The notes below the pieces were generated by a model that worked only from the letters and a program-made list of their open reading frames with translations, ran no database searches and had not been told where the DNA came from. The translations under genes were made by a program, and so were the position numbers. From Ruminococcus sp. UBA7014 (GTDB taxonomy: Bacteria; Bacillota; Clostridia; Oscillospirales; Ruminococcaceae), in assembly GCA_002449575.1 (NCBI GenBank), contig DJXC01000204.1:1-6542 (forward strand): DNA of 6,542 bases, given 5' to 3'. The number at the start of each line of letters is the position of its first letter. The first letter of the stretch is position 1. Shown here one piece after another: positions 5,503 to 6,542 of this stretch.

Positions 5503-6542
5503 CTATTTGCTTTTGCGGATAAGTTTTTCAATCACACTCCAGATTCTGTCTTCGGTATCACGGACAGCGAGAGAAGCGGCATTTTTTGCCATATTCTGGA
5601 TTTTTTCAGGATTACGGTATAATTTATCGACTTCAGAAATCATTTTTTCGTTTGTGATATTTTTCTGTTCGATTACAACAGCCGCTCCGGCTTTGCCAAG
5701 TACCATAGCATTATGATACTGATGATTTCCGGCAACAATCGGAGATGGAATCAAAATAGAAGGTTTGCCGAGCATTTCGAGTTCTGCAAGGGCATTTGCA
5801 CCGGAACGACAGACAACCAAATCCGCAGCAGCCATGCAGGTATCCATATCATTGATATATTCTGTAATGCGGATTCTCTTGCTTTTCATGGGAACGCCGT
5901 AATCTTTCATTTTTGCAGGGAAGGTATCTTTTCCCATACCGCCGTAACCATGAATATGATTAATTTTTAGTTTTTCGGAGACATGCCAGCGGAACACTTC
6001 TGCCATTGTATCATTAATTGCACCTGCACCAAGGCTTCCGCCAAATGACAGAATGCAGAAATCATTATTAAAGCCGAGTTCTGCACGGGCTTGTTCCTTT
6101 GTTTTCTGGAGAAGTTCAGCACGTACAGGCAGTCCGGTGACAGTATAGGGAATGCCATCTTCAAAATATTTGAGAGCATCTTCCACAGTGAGCATCACAT
6201 GGTCGACTTCTTTTGCAAGGAGTTTGTTAGTCACACCGGGATAGGCGTTTTGTTCATGAATTGCAGAAGGAATGCCCATTTTTGCCGCCATACGGATGAC
6301 AGGTCCTGCAACATAGCCGCCAGTGCCGATGGCAATATCCGGCTGAAACTCCTGAATTATCTGCTTTGCTCTGTGACCGGAGCCGGCGAGATAATACAGA
6401 GCCTTGATATTTCTGCCGATATTTTCGAGAGAAATTTTTCTCTGGAATCCGGCGACTTTGATAAATTCGATTCTGTAGCCAGCCTGCGGAATGAGCTTTG
6501 CTTCCATGCCGTTGGGCGTTCCGGCGAACAGAAATTCTGCAT
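5503..6542 (-). CDS. murG: MurG, lipid II-forming GlcNAc transferase, 5' end outside window
   Basis: MurG adds GlcNAc from UDP-GlcNAc to lipid I on the inner face of the cytoplasmic membrane, making lipid II. The frame is open to the window edge, so 345 residues plus stop are visible. The native N-terminus, including the first glycine-rich loop, lies outside. The visible start AEFLFAGTPNGMEAKLIP aligns with the family's GT-x-x-G-x-E-A-K segment, so the ATG at 6507 is internal and not the start. Other motifs by fragment residue are GTGGYVAGP (72-80), HEQNAYPG (95-102), the second glycine loop GGSLGA (167-172, Leu where Gln is common), CRSGA (244-248), the Ala-Glu-Leu segment with Glu253, and NHQYHNA (272-278) for the UDP-GlcNAc site. 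It is followed closely by murA and is probably co-transcribed with it. Confidence 0.97.
   Translation of the reverse strand, partial: AEFLFAGTPNGMEAKLIPQAGYRIEFIKVAGFQRKISLENIGRNIKALYYLAGSGHRAKQIIQEFQPDIAIGTGGYVAGPVIRMAAKMGIPSAIHEQNAYPGVTNKLLAKEVDHVMLTVEDALKYFEDGIPYTVTGLPVRAELLQKTKEQARAELGFNNDFCILSFGGSLGAGAINDTMAEVFRWHVSEKLKINHIHGYGGMGKDTFPAKMKDYGVPMKSKRIRITEYINDMDTCMAAADLVVCRSGANALAELEMLGKPSILIPSPIVAGNHQYHNAMVLGKAGAAVVIEQKNITNEKMISEVDKLYRNPEKIQNMAKNAASLAVRDTEDRIWSVIEKLIRKSK

Noticed and set aside
1..6542. CRISPR arrays, tRNA or rRNA genes, insertion sequences, attachment sites
   Set aside because: None was seen on either strand. The window is a compact run of division and cell-wall genes with no signs of mobile DNA.

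Overview
The window is a cell-wall and division (dcw) segment. All its genes lie on the minus strand, so transcription runs from high to low coordinates. In transcription order they are murG (5' end outside the window), murA, ftsQ/divIB, ftsZ, an 84-residue protein, and a long coiled-coil protein whose 3' end is outside the window. The moderate-to-low GC content, strong AGGAGG-type ribosome binding sites, sigma-A-like promoters and the murG-murA-divIB-ftsZ order point to a Gram-positive bacterium of the Clostridia. The protein sequences feel Ruminococcus/Oscillospiraceae-like, but that placement is an impression and not a measurement.

Region by region: positions 6542-5503 encode most of MurG (lipid II synthesis) and 5446-4193 a complete MurA (first committed step of UDP-MurNAc synthesis). 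They are joined by a 56-nt gap that can fold into a 12-bp hairpin hiding the murA ribosome binding site. Positions 4161-3229 encode FtsQ/DivIB, best started at TTG. A 173-nt gap follows, holding a good extended -10 promoter, and then ftsZ (3055-1793). The ftsZ 3' end supplies the ribosome binding site for the next gene, a small protein at 1789-1535, and a strong intrinsic terminator lies at 1476-1516. A second extended -10 promoter (1400-1428) starts the last gene, which reads from 1337 through the edge of the window at position 1. No gap reaches 300 bases.

Together the genes supply peptidoglycan precursors (MurA, MurG) and divisome structure (FtsQ, FtsZ). The part that stands out is downstream of ftsZ. 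The 84-residue protein is almost entirely two tandem copies of a short motif (LK...G-G-[FY]-[ED]-K-x-S-V...), and a third copy forms the N-terminus of the adjacent coiled-coil protein. The motif resembles the DivIVA N-terminal membrane-targeting segment. The ftsZ product ends in an acidic, non-canonical C-terminal peptide, and no ftsA lies between ftsQ and ftsZ. This suggests, as inference, a lineage-specific DivIVA-like module that accompanies an FtsZ with an unusual tail.
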